Assembly: GCA_002897735.1 (NCBI GenBank)
Contig: BDTW01000003.1
Span: 1-60,867 of the forward strand
Direction of reading: 5' to 3'
Origin: a bacterium BMS3Bbin13
GTDB lineage: Bacteria > Pseudomonadota > Gammaproteobacteria > 21-64-14
Length of the DNA: 60,867 nt
The position numbers were made by a program, and so were the translations under genes. Positions within the stretch are counted from its first letter, which is position 1, and each line of letters begins with the position of its first letter. Below, one piece after another: positions 1 through 8,119 of the stretch. The notes beneath the pieces were generated by a model. It ran no database searches. It was not told the origin of the DNA and worked only from the letters and a program-made list of their open reading frames with translations.

Positions 1-2
1 GG

Positions 3-578
3 CGAGCCAAGGGCAAGAAGGTCTTGACCGGCATCGCGGTGGAGATCCGGGAGCCGAAAGGATTCGGTCGTTGCCGGATGCTGCCGCTGGCCGATGCGTC
101 TTCCGCCTCGCTGCATCCCTTCGTGACCGATCGCGTCGAGCCGGGCGCGACGCTCATCACCGACGGTTGGCAGGACTACCGAGGGCTGGAAAATCTCGGC
201 TACGTCCACGACCGGCGCAGCCGGCAGGCGGCCCGCGGGGAGGACCCCGGCGGGCTACTGCCCGCGGTGCACCGAATTGCTTCGCTGGCCAAGCGGTGGT
301 TGCTGGGTACTCATCAGGGTTCGGTGGACGACGCGCACTTGGCCGGCTACCTCAATGAGTTCGTGTTCCGCTTCAACCGCCGCCGTTCCCATAGCCGCGG
401 GATGGGGTTCTATCGGGTGCTCGAACTGGCCGTCGTTCATGATCCGGTGTGCTACCAGGATCTCATCGCCACCAAGCGACCTCGCCCTGTGGCGCCCACA
501 CCGCCGCGAGGACGAGGGCACCCACCGAGCCTGGAGCCGCCCCCCCAGCGAACCGCCCATGGCGAGCTGCGGATCTAA
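3..578 (+). pseudogene. IS1595-family (ISXO2-like) transposase, 5'-truncated by the window edge
   Basis: The reading frame is open from the first bases of the window, so the start lies outside. The visible part has the DDE-type IS1595 layout: a conserved stretch ending in TDGWQDYRGL carries an acidic catalytic residue, and the C-terminal part (HLAGYLNEFVFRFNRR) is the usual end of the family. The last 40 residues are basic, proline-rich and degenerate, which suggests an altered 3' end. About 20 bp after the stop, GGTTAAATGGATACCCC (588-604) resembles an IS1595-type terminal inverted repeat. Transposition function is unlikely to be judged from this fragment alone; family assignment is fairly secure. 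Confidence 0.75.
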
Positions 579-587
579 GCCGGTCCG

Positions 588-604
588 GTTAAATGGATAC
601 CCCA
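588..604. repeat. Possible right terminal inverted repeat of the IS1595-like element
   Basis: GGTTAAATGGATACCCC follows the transposase remnant. Its reverse complement begins with GGGG, as IS1595-group ends commonly do. The other end is outside the window, so this cannot be confirmed here. Confidence 0.35.
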
Positions 605-648
605 GTCGTGACTTATTGGCTTGGCAGCTATAGCAAAAAGGCGATAGA

Positions 649-975
649 ATGACTTGGACGGTTGAGACGCTGAACGCGGCGGTCGATGTTGAACTGGATG
701 CGCTGCCGGTATCGTTGCGGGCGCGGTTGGCGCGCATCGTGGATTTGATCAAGGCCGTAGGATTGGAACACGTCCACGAGCCACACGTAGCGCATATCGA
801 AGGCAAATTATGGGAGATCCGCGCAAAAGCCAGGGAAGGAATTGCACGGGCAATCTACATCACCGTAACCGGCCAGCGGGTGATAATCCTGCACGCCTTC
901 GTGAAAAAGAAACCCAAGACCCCAGCCGGCGACTTGAACCTTGCCCGCCGGCGTTTGCGAGAGGTGAAGCCGTGA
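649..975 (+). CDS. higB: HigB/RelE-type toxin (phage Gp49-like family)
   Basis: 108 residues, the usual length of Gp49/HigB toxins. The central LWEIRAKAREGIARAIYI stretch and the downstream HAFVKKKPKTP motif are typical of this family of ribosome-dependent mRNA interferases: basic residues in the beta-sheet core followed by a KKxxKTP turn. It overlaps the antitoxin start by 4 bp (GTGA), the reverse gene order (toxin first) typical of HigBA. It probably stabilises the element. The functional assignment rests on family motifs and context. Confidence 0.85.
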   Translation: MTWTVETLNAAVDVELDALPVSLRARLARIVDLIKAVGLEHVHEPHVAHIEGKLWEIRAKAREGIARAIYITVTGQRVIILHAFVKKKPKTPAGDLNLARRRLREVKP

Positions 976-1262
976 CCCGGTTTACCGAGATCAAAAAGCG
1001 ATGGATGAAAGACCCGGCGTTCCGACGCGAATACGATGCGCTGGGAGATGAGTTCGATGTGGCCTTGGAATTGATCAAAGCGCGCGCCCGCGCCAAGCTG
1101 TCGCAGGCGCAGGTGGCCGAACGCATGGGCACTACGCAATCCGCCATCGCGCGACTGGAAAGCGGCGCGACCAAGCCGAGTCTGCGCACGCTGGAGCGTT
1201 ACGCCCGCGCGACCGGATCACGCCCGGTGGTGAAGCTTGTACAGGCGCGAGGCCAAGATTGA
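972..1262 (+). CDS. higA: HigA-type XRE antitoxin
   Basis: About 96 residues from the GTG that overlaps the toxin stop codon. The C-terminal half is a helix-turn-helix domain of XRE type (LSQAQVAERMGTTQSAIARLESG), as in HigA antitoxins that bind both toxin and promoter. The N-terminal helix (WMKDPAFRREYDAL) is typical of this subgroup. The stop codon is the TGA of TGACATCCTCCCCC, the start of an IS605-like terminus, so the last residues may have been set by an insertion there. Confidence 0.88.
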   Translation: MTRFTEIKKRWMKDPAFRREYDALGDEFDVALELIKARARAKLSQAQVAERMGTTQSAIARLESGATKPSLRTLERYARATGSRPVVKLVQARGQD

Positions 1263-1300
1263 CATCCTCCCCCGCTTAAAGTCGGGGACTTTCTATGGCG
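1259..1300. repeat. IS200/IS605-type terminal hairpin remnant
   Basis: TGACATCCTCCCCC followed by a GC hairpin (CCCCCGC TTAAAG TCGGGG) matches the family of ends seen again at 23805 and 46299 in this window. Only one end is recognisable here. Positions 1301-1490 hold no gene I can support; a 74-residue frame from 1358 runs into the opposite-strand gene and its first 40 residues match nothing I recognise. Confidence 0.5.
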
Positions 1301-1490
1301 CTCAGTGCGGCGCATGGTTGCGTGCGATTCTCAACCAGAGGCTAATGGTACGAGCTTATGTCTGAATATGCTCGTTTAATCGGCGACGACGGTAACGCCA
1401 GGGCTATCGCTTGTATCAGTAAGTTGATTGCGGAAGGACTCGACCCGAAGCGTTTCCGTTATCGGTGTATAGACAACATCAGTGTTGGAT

Positions 1491-2339
1491 TTATATCCCC
1501 AGCCCATAATCGATCATCAGATGCGCAGGCCCCAATCGCTTCGCCAGCAACACCACGATCCTCCATGCTTCATCGAAGTTGACGGCAACGAGCCCATCGG
1601 CCCAAGGATTGAACGACTCCGGCAACCACTCATCCACCGAGAAAGGTTGCCTGATTGGCAACCCTGCATCGTCACGGACCCCGAATATCAAGCCGATGCA
1701 ATACGAGTTCCTGCCGGGAGCAGAGAGTTCTATTTCTAAATGGCCGGCTGGAATTTCCTGGTTGCCGGCGTAGGGCGGAGTCCCGCCTCCGATGCTCATG
1801 CACCACTCGGCTTCATCGGGCAACGCGCGAAAAATTTCCGTCACCGTGGCCTCGGCAAACGCGTGGCTCGACATCGGACAATAAGTAGCCTTGGCGTCGT
1901 AGTGTGCCAAGGTCCCGTGCCCGCCCTTTTGCGAGATTAGCGTGTCGGTCCCCATCATCATTTTCGCTGCGGGCGGCCGCACCTGATAGTCCGCCTCCCG
2001 GTTGCCGTCGCGGCTCGATGGAAACGTCGCGAGCGACCCCTTAAGGTCGAGCCCGAGCGCCGTCACCGCCCGCGCGGCGGCGTGCTCGTATGCGACGCGT
2101 CGCAGCCAGTGGTGCAACCCGCACCGAAAAAATTCTTCCGGCTCGGCGATACCAAGCGATTCCAGGAACTCCCGGAACAGCGCCTCGTTGCGCTCGATAA
2201 ATGCGGCAGCAAGCATCTCGGCCCCCCGCTCGCCGTAAGAGTAGTTCTGGTCCTCTCGAATCATTGCCAAGCACATGAAATCCTCCGGTTTTGAGGATGC
2301 GTCGAATAGATTCGCGAATGGTAGCGTAGTGTTTGCCAT
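1491..2339 (-). CDS. Protein of unknown function, 282 aa
   Basis: A long frame with balanced composition and a plausible ribosome site (GAGG about 8 bp before the ATG). No signal peptide or membrane segment is seen. The N-terminal half is helical and acidic; the C-terminal half contains a beta-rich segment (GHLEIELSAPGRNSYCIGLIFGV) and ends in an LGPAHLMIDYGLGI tail. A GGG-rich turn (MSIGGGTPPYAG) might be a ligand or structural loop. I do not recognise the family. It stands alone, opposite in direction to the HigBA pair, with a TTGACA box at 2465-2470 (minus strand) about 125 bp upstream that could be its -35 element. Confidence 0.7.
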   Translation of the reverse strand: MANTTLPFANLFDASSKPEDFMCLAMIREDQNYSYGERGAEMLAAAFIERNEALFREFLESLGIAEPEEFFRCGLHHWLRRVAYEHAAARAVTALGLDLKGSLATFPSSRDGNREADYQVRPPAAKMMMGTDTLISQKGGHGTLAHYDAKATYCPMSSHAFAEATVTEIFRALPDEAEWCMSIGGGTPPYAGNQEIPAGHLEIELSAPGRNSYCIGLIFGVRDDAGLPIRQPFSVDEWLPESFNPWADGLVAVNFDEAWRIVVLLAKRLGPAHLMIDYGLGI

Positions 2340-2624
2340 GACGTAGACCTCTACTCTCTCGATTTGTTGTGAATCCGTGCGTGTGATCGAATATTAGCGG
2401 CTATCCGCTTCGATATACGGTCAGGAGGGTTTATTTCGAATTCTGCGAGACTAGCGGTCCCAGCGGCTGTCAAGCTCCCGAATACCCGCCCCTGGCGTCC
2501 GTTTTTCGATGCGGGCGGGGGATCGTCGTCGAAAGCGGGGGCAAAGGAGGGGGGCGCGGCCACTTGGCTCCCTAGACACGAATCCGGAGAGCACGCGGGG
2601 TTGCAAGAAGCCCCTCTGGCGCGC

Positions 2625-2654
2625 AAAAAAAACCCGGACCGTTTAGGGTCCGGG
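2625..2654 (-). terminator. Rho-independent terminator of the 2685-3032 gene
   Basis: On the minus strand an 8-bp stem CCCGGACC/GGTCCGGG with a 6-nt loop is followed by eight T. It lies about 30 bp after the stop codon. Confidence 0.9.
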
Positions 2655-2684
2655 CGAATTCCCACGAAAGGAAGCAAAGAAAGG

Positions 2685-3032
2685 TTATTGTAGCCGAATG
2701 TCGTTGTTGCGGCGACGGGTAATCGTCGGCGTGTCGTAGTACGCCCACTGTGCCTGGTCGGGCGTAACTGTCGTTTGGGGCGCGGCGTCGGCCCTGTATT
2801 CCTCGGTGGCAACCGGCTCCGGCGATTCCATGGGTTCTGCAGGCTCTGGCTTCTCAGCTTTGGCGGCCCGAAACTCTGCGTGGGTCTCCCGGATCGCCGA
2901 GGCGGCACCCATCACCCTACGCGACAACTTACGAATGCGGTGGGGGCCGAACAGCGCCGAGGCAAAGACGACCAAGACCACCATCGATACCGCCATTGAG
3001 ATCAGCCCCATTAGGGCATTCACCAGTTCCAT
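2685..3032 (-). CDS. Small single-pass membrane protein, unknown function
   Basis: 115 residues with one N-terminal hydrophobic segment (residues about 5-28, MGLISMAVSMVVLVVFASAL), then a basic stretch (RIRKLSRR) that predicts the rest stays in the cytoplasm. The middle is an E/P/A-rich linker and the tail is charged. An AGGAG lies 8 bp before the ATG and a strong terminator follows, so this is a monocistronic gene. No homologous family recognised. Confidence 0.7.
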   Translation of the reverse strand: MELVNALMGLISMAVSMVVLVVFASALFGPHRIRKLSRRVMGAASAIRETHAEFRAAKAEKPEPAEPMESPEPVATEEYRADAAPQTTVTPDQAQWAYYDTPTITRRRNNDIRLQ

Positions 3033-3226
3033 TCTTAGGCTCCTTCTATGAGCCCGGGCATTCCAACCCCCCTACCGGGGATTGTCCCCGGGTGGGGGTG
3101 GTTAATAGCCGGATAAACTTGTCCGGCGGCAAGTCCCGGTAACGGGAGGTACGGTTACCTACCCTACCACCACCCTCGGTTCACCTTCACACGAATACCC
3201 GCCTCATACCGCCGTTATTCCCGAGC

Positions 3227-3253
3227 TTGCATTTCCACACCCCCCTTTATGCT
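3227..3253 (+). promoter_or_regulatory. Promoter-like TTGCAT-N15-TATGCT
   Basis: TTGCAT at 3227-3232 and TATGCT at 3248-3253 with a 15-nt spacer. It lies upstream of the outer-membrane protein gene and matches the pattern found at several other operon starts here. The surrounding divergent intergenic region 3033-3345 also holds a CCCC/GGGG hairpin near 3070-3100 of unknown role. Confidence 0.5.
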
Positions 3254-3345
3254 GACTTCGTTGAAGTTGGTGCTTGAAGAACTCCGGCACGCAAATCGCC
3301 ATTGGTCTCGCGAACTATTTCTTGTGGTTTTTGGAACGACGAATA

Positions 3346-4008
3346 ATGCGCATTCTGAAGACCACCCCTATCTTCCCCCTGCTGCTTCTTCTCTTGCCCA
3401 CTCTGGCTACGGCTGGCCCGCCGGTTGCGCTTGTCGGCCAAGCGGGCACGCTCGGGGTAGGAGCCGTTATTTACCTGGGATTCCCCCACAGCGTAGACCT
3501 GCGTTTCGGGTCCAATGTTTTCTTGATTCGCCGCGCAGTCGATTCCGGCTCCACCCAGTACCGCGCAAGGATGCGCCTTGAGTCGTTTACCCTTTTGGGG
3601 GACTGGCATCCGTTTCGCGGGGTTTTCCGGTTCACCGCCGGGGTGATCGACAACCAAAACCGATTCTTCCTGCGCGCCACTCCCCGTGGCGGGACCTACA
3701 CGATCAGTGGGACTACCTACACCTACGCCGCTCCGCAAGCGGGGGGTGGGTCTCTGGTTGGCACGGTGACCTTTGCCCCGGTGGCTCCTTATGTCGGCAT
3801 CGGGTTCGGTAATCCATTCCGTGGTGGGCACTGGACGGTCGGGCTGGATCTTGGGGTCGTGTATCAGGGCGCGCCGAAGGTTTCTTTGTCCGCGACCACG
3901 TTATCGATGGCCGCTAACGTGCCAATCGCTCAGGAATCACTTCATAAGACCTTTGACGCGCTCAGGTGGTATCCGGTTGTCATGTTCTCAGGTGGATACC
4001 GATTTTGA
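3346..4008 (+). CDS. Predicted outer-membrane beta-barrel protein
   Basis: From the ATG at 3346 the product is 220 aa and begins with a clear Sec signal peptide: MRIL, a leucine-rich core, then LATAGP as the likely cleavage area. An upstream in-frame start at 3274 would add 24 residues before the signal and is less likely. The mature part alternates aromatic and polar residues in beta-strand fashion, rich in G/T/S, and ends in VVMFSGGYRF with a C-terminal phenylalanine, the usual signature for BAM-dependent outer-membrane insertion. No function can be named. Confidence 0.75.
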   Translation: MRILKTTPIFPLLLLLLPTLATAGPPVALVGQAGTLGVGAVIYLGFPHSVDLRFGSNVFLIRRAVDSGSTQYRARMRLESFTLLGDWHPFRGVFRFTAGVIDNQNRFFLRATPRGGTYTISGTTYTYAAPQAGGGSLVGTVTFAPVAPYVGIGFGNPFRGGHWTVGLDLGVVYQGAPKVSLSATTLSMAANVPIAQESLHKTFDALRWYPVVMFSGGYRF

Positions 4009-4123
4009 TGAAATTCTTCGATCAATCTTCAGGCTCGACTGCTTTCACTGGTGTGAAGTGTTACCCCACTCCTATTCCGCCTCCCGTAAGGTCAACCGCA
4101 GATAAATCCTTTTCGGTCAGATT

Positions 4124-4149
4124 CTTGCATCGTTGTTCACGGAATATTC
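4124..4149 (+). promoter_or_regulatory. Promoter-like TTGCAT-N14-TATTCC
   Basis: A variant of the recurring pattern with a spacer of about 14 nt, upstream of the ParB-like gene. Weaker than the other examples. Confidence 0.35.
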
Positions 4150-4186
4150 CCGTCATTCCTCCCCCTACGATTATAGGAGAATTTTC

Positions 4187-5164
4187 ATGAAAGCGCCCTC
4201 TTTCCACCTCGATCCCGAATTCGTCTCCCTCGTCCCGGAGCCCGACGCCGATACGTTGCAGGTACTCGAGGAATCGCTGAAAACGGACGGATGCATGGAC
4301 CCGATCGTCGTATGGGCGGAAGAGCAGATCCTGCTCGACGGCCACCATCGGTACGAAATCTGCAAGCGATTGGGCATCGACTTCGATGTCCGCCTGAAAA
4401 GCCTTCCCGACCGCGACCACGCCATCCTCTGGGTTTTGCAACATCATCTTGCGCGGCGCAATCTCACCCCCTTCCAGCGCACCGAAATCGCGCTACGCAC
4501 GGCCACGATCCTGGCCGCCATCGGCCGCCAGCGCCAGCAAGACGCCGGCGGTGACCGGCGTTCCTCCCGAAAGAAGAGTAGCGACACGAAGAAGGCCACT
4601 GACGGGCCCTTTGATAAACGCGAGCACGTCGCGGCCATCGCTGGTGTGAGTAATGGCACAATAGACCATGTTAAGCGCGTACTCGACCATGGCATTCCCG
4701 CGCTGCAGCAGGCGGCCCGATCCGGGGATATTTCGGTTGCCGCGGCATCCGAATTGGCCGATCTGGCGCCAGAGGAGCAAGAACAGGCCGTTGCGGCCGG
4801 TCCCGCCGAAGCCCGCCGCGTCGCCACCCAACATCGCTCGAGCAAGCGCGATGCCAAAGCTCAGCAGCGCCAAGCCGACCCCCTTTCCATGATTCAGCAC
4901 GCCGTTCGCGCCACCCCGGATCTGGAACGGCGGGCACCTTTCGCGATCTATACCTTGACCCGTATTTGGGACGAGTCGTTGCGCGAGCCCGGCTACGGCG
5001 GGGGGGAGTGTATCGCTCACCTCGACCGCTTAACGACCGAGGAACGCGCGCTCGTCACACGATACCTGCGCCCGATGCACGCGTGGTTGGCGGATGCCGT
5101 TGCCGAACTGGATCTCAAAGGCGTTTCCTCGTCCTCGTCCTCGTCCTCGTCCAAGCACGCATAA
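4187..5164 (+). CDS. ParB-like nuclease-domain DNA-binding protein
   Basis: 325 aa from the ATG at 4187, which has AGGAG about 8 bp upstream. Residues about 20-90 form a ParB/Spo0J N-terminal domain: the ILLDGHHRYEICKRLG motif is the ParB box II/GxxRxxA-type loop, here with HHR. A basic linker (DRRSSRKKSSDTKK) precedes a helix-turn-helix-like region (EHVAAIAGVSNGTIDHVKRVL). The C terminus is a tract of nine serines from a TCCTCG microsatellite. No ParA partner is next to it, so it may act as a transcription regulator rather than in partition. Confidence 0.8.
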   Translation: MKAPSFHLDPEFVSLVPEPDADTLQVLEESLKTDGCMDPIVVWAEEQILLDGHHRYEICKRLGIDFDVRLKSLPDRDHAILWVLQHHLARRNLTPFQRTEIALRTATILAAIGRQRQQDAGGDRRSSRKKSSDTKKATDGPFDKREHVAAIAGVSNGTIDHVKRVLDHGIPALQQAARSGDISVAAASELADLAPEEQEQAVAAGPAEARRVATQHRSSKRDAKAQQRQADPLSMIQHAVRATPDLERRAPFAIYTLTRIWDESLREPGYGGGECIAHLDRLTTEERALVTRYLRPMHAWLADAVAELDLKGVSSSSSSSSSKHA

Positions 5165-5170
5165 ATTATC

Positions 5171-5536
5171 ATGTATACGCCCAACCTTGAAATCTCGTGG
5201 CAACGCGACGTGCAACGGTTGAACCTGCTCTATCTGCGCTGTTGCCGCGAGATCGCCAAGCACGACATCGACGTGGCCGTTCTCATCACGAGATTACCAC
5301 GGTCATTCCTTTCCGCACTCGCCGCCACGCCGGTCGACCGGATGGAAGAGTGCATGCGGAATCTGCGCATACCCGCTTTTGCGCCCTACCTGCCACGGTC
5401 CGCGTTGCAGGATCTCCAGAGGGCACTAAGTGACCCTGACAGCGATATCGGAGAAATAGCAACACGCATCTCCCAATTGCTAGTTGCCCAGTGCGCGCCT
5501 GGTGCAGCCAGACCACCCGCAATCGAACCAGGTTAA
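5171..5536 (+). CDS. flhD: FlhD-like transcriptional activator subunit
   Basis: 121 aa. The pattern EISWQRDVQRLNLLYLRCCREIAKHDIDVAVLI followed by LPRSFLSALAATPVDRM matches the FlhD core (INLSYLLLAQRLI ... LGI ... L-A-LT). FlhD forms a heterohexamer with FlhC and activates sigma-70 promoters. It starts 7 bp after the ParB-like gene and is followed 10 bp later by an FlhC homologue, so the pair is co-transcribed. On conjugative elements FlhDC relatives (SetCD, AcaCD) activate transfer and excision genes; a similar role here is inference. Confidence 0.8.
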   Translation: MYTPNLEISWQRDVQRLNLLYLRCCREIAKHDIDVAVLITRLPRSFLSALAATPVDRMEECMRNLRIPAFAPYLPRSALQDLQRALSDPDSDIGEIATRISQLLVAQCAPGAARPPAIEPG

Positions 5537-5546
5537 TTTCAAATTG

Positions 5547-6065
5547 ATGAACTCGCATGTAGATTCGATACCCAACGGTCCGACGGTTGCGGAAATCATT
5601 TCTCGCATCGACTTGGCGATCGCCATGCTTTCATCCGGAATGCGGCCGCCGCTTATCGCGCGTCACCTGCATTTACCGGGGCATATGCTGCGGAGATTGT
5701 GGGAGCAAGTAAATGGACGGCCCGCCCCGCGCGGGCAGTTCCCGCCGGATTCCACCCGGTTGCTAACGGCTCCCGGCGCCACAACCGAGGCCGTCGCCTG
5801 GTGGTCAGTCTATTATCGGCTCGGGTCAGACGCCGGGGTGAACGTGCATCGCGCCATCGACCTGACTCTGCTGCTGCGCGCGCACCGGCAATACCGCCTG
5901 CTGTTCCCTCCCAAACCCGACAGGGGATTGTCACTTCAGGGGACGTATTTCATCGCACGCGATATTGTGACGCACACCGTCGAAGTTCGATACTGCAAAT
6001 CCTGCCGTATCCACTATCTCTATCACCTACAGGCATCCCTGGTCTCCTGTCCGTTTTGCGGATAG
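5547..6065 (+). CDS. flhC: FlhC-like transcriptional activator subunit
   Basis: From the ATG at 5547 the product is 172 aa. The FlhC signature is visible: a helical N-terminal region (IDLAIAMLSSGMRPPLIARHL) followed by LRRLWEQVNGRPAPRGQFP, a central YYRLGSDAG segment, and a zinc site made by CKSC and CPFC near the C terminus, which in FlhC holds the DNA-binding cluster. Length is close to FlhC (about 190 aa). It pairs with the FlhD-like gene just upstream. The stop is followed by a terminator that serves the opposite-strand operon. Confidence 0.85.
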   Translation: MNSHVDSIPNGPTVAEIISRIDLAIAMLSSGMRPPLIARHLHLPGHMLRRLWEQVNGRPAPRGQFPPDSTRLLTAPGATTEAVAWWSVYYRLGSDAGVNVHRAIDLTLLLRAHRQYRLLFPPKPDRGLSLQGTYFIARDIVTHTVEVRYCKSCRIHYLYHLQASLVSCPFCG

Positions 6066-6077
6066 CCTCATCTTCTC

Positions 6078-6112
6078 AAAAAAAAGCCCCGGGGGAGATC
6101 ATCCCCCGGGGC
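6078..6112 (-). terminator. Rho-independent terminator ending the minus-strand primase operon
   Basis: Minus strand: GCCCCGGGGG/CCCCCGGGGC stem, 7-nt loop, then eight T. It lies 12 bp after the stop of the 6124-6375 gene. Confidence 0.92.
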
Positions 6113-6123
6113 GGTCTTGGTAG

Positions 6124-6375
6124 TTACGGATACAAATGTGCAAGAATTTCTTTTGCCTGGGTACTCCATGCCCCCTCGAAATGCACATCTGCGTCGGGTC
6201 GGGCGTAGGCCCTTGCCCACGCAAGCAGCACCGTTCGATAACCCGGTGACCGATACCGCTCTCGCATGAGGGCGCGATACGCGGACTCATCTCCCTCCCA
6301 GCCCTGTGGAGGCGAGAACGGGTGATTTTCTCCCGCGCCCGGGTCAGTGATGATTCTTGAGAAATCGTAAAACAT
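6124..6375 (-). CDS. Small protein of unknown function, 83 aa
   Basis: The ATG at 6375 lies 4 bp after the primase stop codon, so it is the last gene of the primase operon. The sequence is acidic/aromatic (GWEGDESAYRALMRERYRSPGYR, then VLLAWARAYARPDADVHF) with no membrane segment. A longer in-frame start at 6453 would overlap the primase gene. Family not recognised. Confidence 0.65.
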   Translation of the reverse strand: MFYDFSRIITDPGAGENHPFSPPQGWEGDESAYRALMRERYRSPGYRTVLLAWARAYARPDADVHFEGAWSTQAKEILAHLYP

Positions 6376-6379
6376 CGTC

Positions 6380-7510
6380 TTATCCCGTGGCCGCAAAAGC
6401 GCGCCGCCACCAACTCCGCCGGAAGCCGCCGGCTCCGTGCTTGGACCAAACATCGGCCCAATCCATGCTTGAGCGCCCGTCTGGAATCGGGCCGGCCGGT
6501 AGCATCATCCGGACCTCGAAACCTTCACGCCGCAGCCGCTCGGCCAAACGCTTGGCCTGTTCCTGGCCGGCATTGGAACGGTCCCTGTCCGCCCAGACCA
6601 CGACACTTGCCACTCCGCTCGGCGGAGACCACCGTCCCAGTAGTGACGCATTGAGCACGCTCCAAACCCGGTCATCGGTCGCCAGAGTGACCGCCAACGC
6701 GGTCTCGATTCCCTCTGTGAGCCCCATGCAGGCGGCTCGTCGGCCCAGGCGGATAGCGCTGCCTCGCAACGATCCCCCTTCGGCCACCGGATAGAGCTTG
6801 CGGGCCCCCCCCGGCACGTCGGCCTTCCCGAGCCCGTCCGTGGAGAGGTAGGTACGGTGTACCGTCACCGGAGTCCCCTTCGCATCCTGTACGATGGCAA
6901 CGAGGGCCGGGAATTTGTCAACCAAGACGAGAGACTCGTTCTCGACCGTGTAGTAAGGTAACTCAGGATGGAACCTGAGTACCCGATAGTGCCCCGGGAT
7001 CGCCTGAACAATACGGCCGACCGGGAGGTCGCGGGTCTTGAAATACCGCCAAAGCGGTTTCGCTCTCCGATCCGTGATCGAGACGGTCTCGCGCACGATT
7101 GCCGACAGCCGAGCCCTGGTGTTTTTTTCACCCGTAGGGCGCCGGCCCGGGACCGCCGCGGGCGCCGGTTTCGCCTCCGACCGCACCGGTCTACGACCCT
7201 CCTCCCGGGCGATCCCGAGAAGCTCCCCGATCGCTTCCATCGTCTCCGGATAGGTCCATCCATTGGCCCACTGTAACAATGAGAATCCGTTCGGGTAGGA
7301 CCCGCAGGTATTGCAAATCCCACCCCCCGTTTCCGACACATCCCGAAATACCCGGAATCCGTCGTTGTGCCGACCACCGTGGACCGGACACCGTACGTGG
7401 CGCCCGGCCCGATCGAGCGCCGGACCCAGTTGTGGGGCCAGCACGCCGAGCACGGACAGCCAGCGGCCCTGGACCGCCGCTCGAATCTGTTCGGTCTCTC
7501 GTTTATTCAT
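6380..7510 (-). CDS. Toprim-domain DNA primase (plasmid/phage P4-like)
   Basis: 376 aa. The N terminus carries a zinc-binding CHC2-like finger: CPVHGG followed by CNTCG, with F/Y-rich strands typical of primase zinc domains that read the template. The C-terminal third has a Toprim fold: LTEGIETALAV gives the catalytic glutamate and VVVWADRDRSNAGQEQAKRLAERL the DxD metal site. It would make primers for replication of the element. An AGGAG precedes the ATG. No helicase domain is fused; DnaB is encoded separately at 37.7 kb. Confidence 0.85.
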   Translation of the reverse strand: MNKRETEQIRAAVQGRWLSVLGVLAPQLGPALDRAGRHVRCPVHGGRHNDGFRVFRDVSETGGGICNTCGSYPNGFSLLQWANGWTYPETMEAIGELLGIAREEGRRPVRSEAKPAPAAVPGRRPTGEKNTRARLSAIVRETVSITDRRAKPLWRYFKTRDLPVGRIVQAIPGHYRVLRFHPELPYYTVENESLVLVDKFPALVAIVQDAKGTPVTVHRTYLSTDGLGKADVPGGARKLYPVAEGGSLRGSAIRLGRRAACMGLTEGIETALAVTLATDDRVWSVLNASLLGRWSPPSGVASVVVWADRDRSNAGQEQAKRLAERLRREGFEVRMMLPAGPIPDGRSSMDWADVWSKHGAGGFRRSWWRRAFAATG

Positions 7511-7524
7511 GTCATTCTCCTAAT

Positions 7525-7902
7525 TCAAACACCCCAGGCGTGATTCGGCACCGGGAATAACGCTCTTTGATGGGTATCGCGCGGGCGCCGCACGCGCGGC
7601 GCGGGTTTGGCTCGAAACTGCCGACGCATGGCATAGTCGAGGAGCCGTTCGCGCAGCTCGTCCGCATCCACACCCTGTTCCGCGCAACAGGCACGAAACG
7701 TGAACGGTCCCCACGCGTCGTTTTTGATCCACATGAGATCCTCTTCGTACTCCTGCCGACTTACGCGCTGGTCGACCAGCGACCTGGCCGCGTCCGCCAG
7801 CACCATAAAACGCACTTCCCGTATCTCTTTCTCCGACCACTGGAACTCCGCGGCGGGTGGCGCCTCGTCCAATGTCCAGAAATGTTTCTGCGTTACACTC
7901 AT
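7525..7902 (-). CDS. Protein of unknown function, 125 aa
   Basis: Soluble, acidic/aromatic N-terminal half (FQWSEKEIREVRFMVLADAA), Cys pair at FRACCAEQG, basic C-terminal tail (RAKPAPRVRRPRD). It lies 15 bp before the primase start, so the two are probably co-transcribed and it may act with the primase. No family recognised. An AGAGGTG lies about 6 bp before the start. Confidence 0.6.
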   Translation of the reverse strand: MSVTQKHFWTLDEAPPAAEFQWSEKEIREVRFMVLADAARSLVDQRVSRQEYEEDLMWIKNDAWGPFTFRACCAEQGVDADELRERLLDYAMRRQFRAKPAPRVRRPRDTHQRALFPVPNHAWGV

Positions 7903-8086
7903 TTGGGCACCTCTTTAAGAAGAGCCCATAGAGGCCGCCCCTCGGGGCGAACCCCGATGGGCGATTTTTACGACGAATTGCCTGGTTTTCCGACAGGCGG
8001 CGGGTCGCCAACGGCGGCTGAAGAATGCTTTTCGCCGCGCCGCGATGTGTCCGCTGAATGGACACCGATTTCGGCGCGATGAAAAG

Positions 8087-8114
8087 CCCCCTCCCCGGTA
8101 TCAAGGGAGGGGGG
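8087..8114 (-). terminator. Rho-independent terminator after dnaN
   Basis: Minus strand stem CCCCCTCCC/GGGGAGGGGG followed by CTTTTC, just after the dnaN stop codon. The stretch 7903-8086 holds no other gene I can support. Confidence 0.75.
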
Positions 8115-8119
8115 TGTGG

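Noticed and set aside
1358-1582. 74-aa ORF after HigA
   Set aside because: No homology, no clear ribosome site and it runs into the 3' end of the gene on the other strand.
5114-5164. Phase-variable microsatellite at the end of the ParB-like gene
   Set aside because: The unit is 6 bp, so length changes keep the frame and only alter the serine tail.
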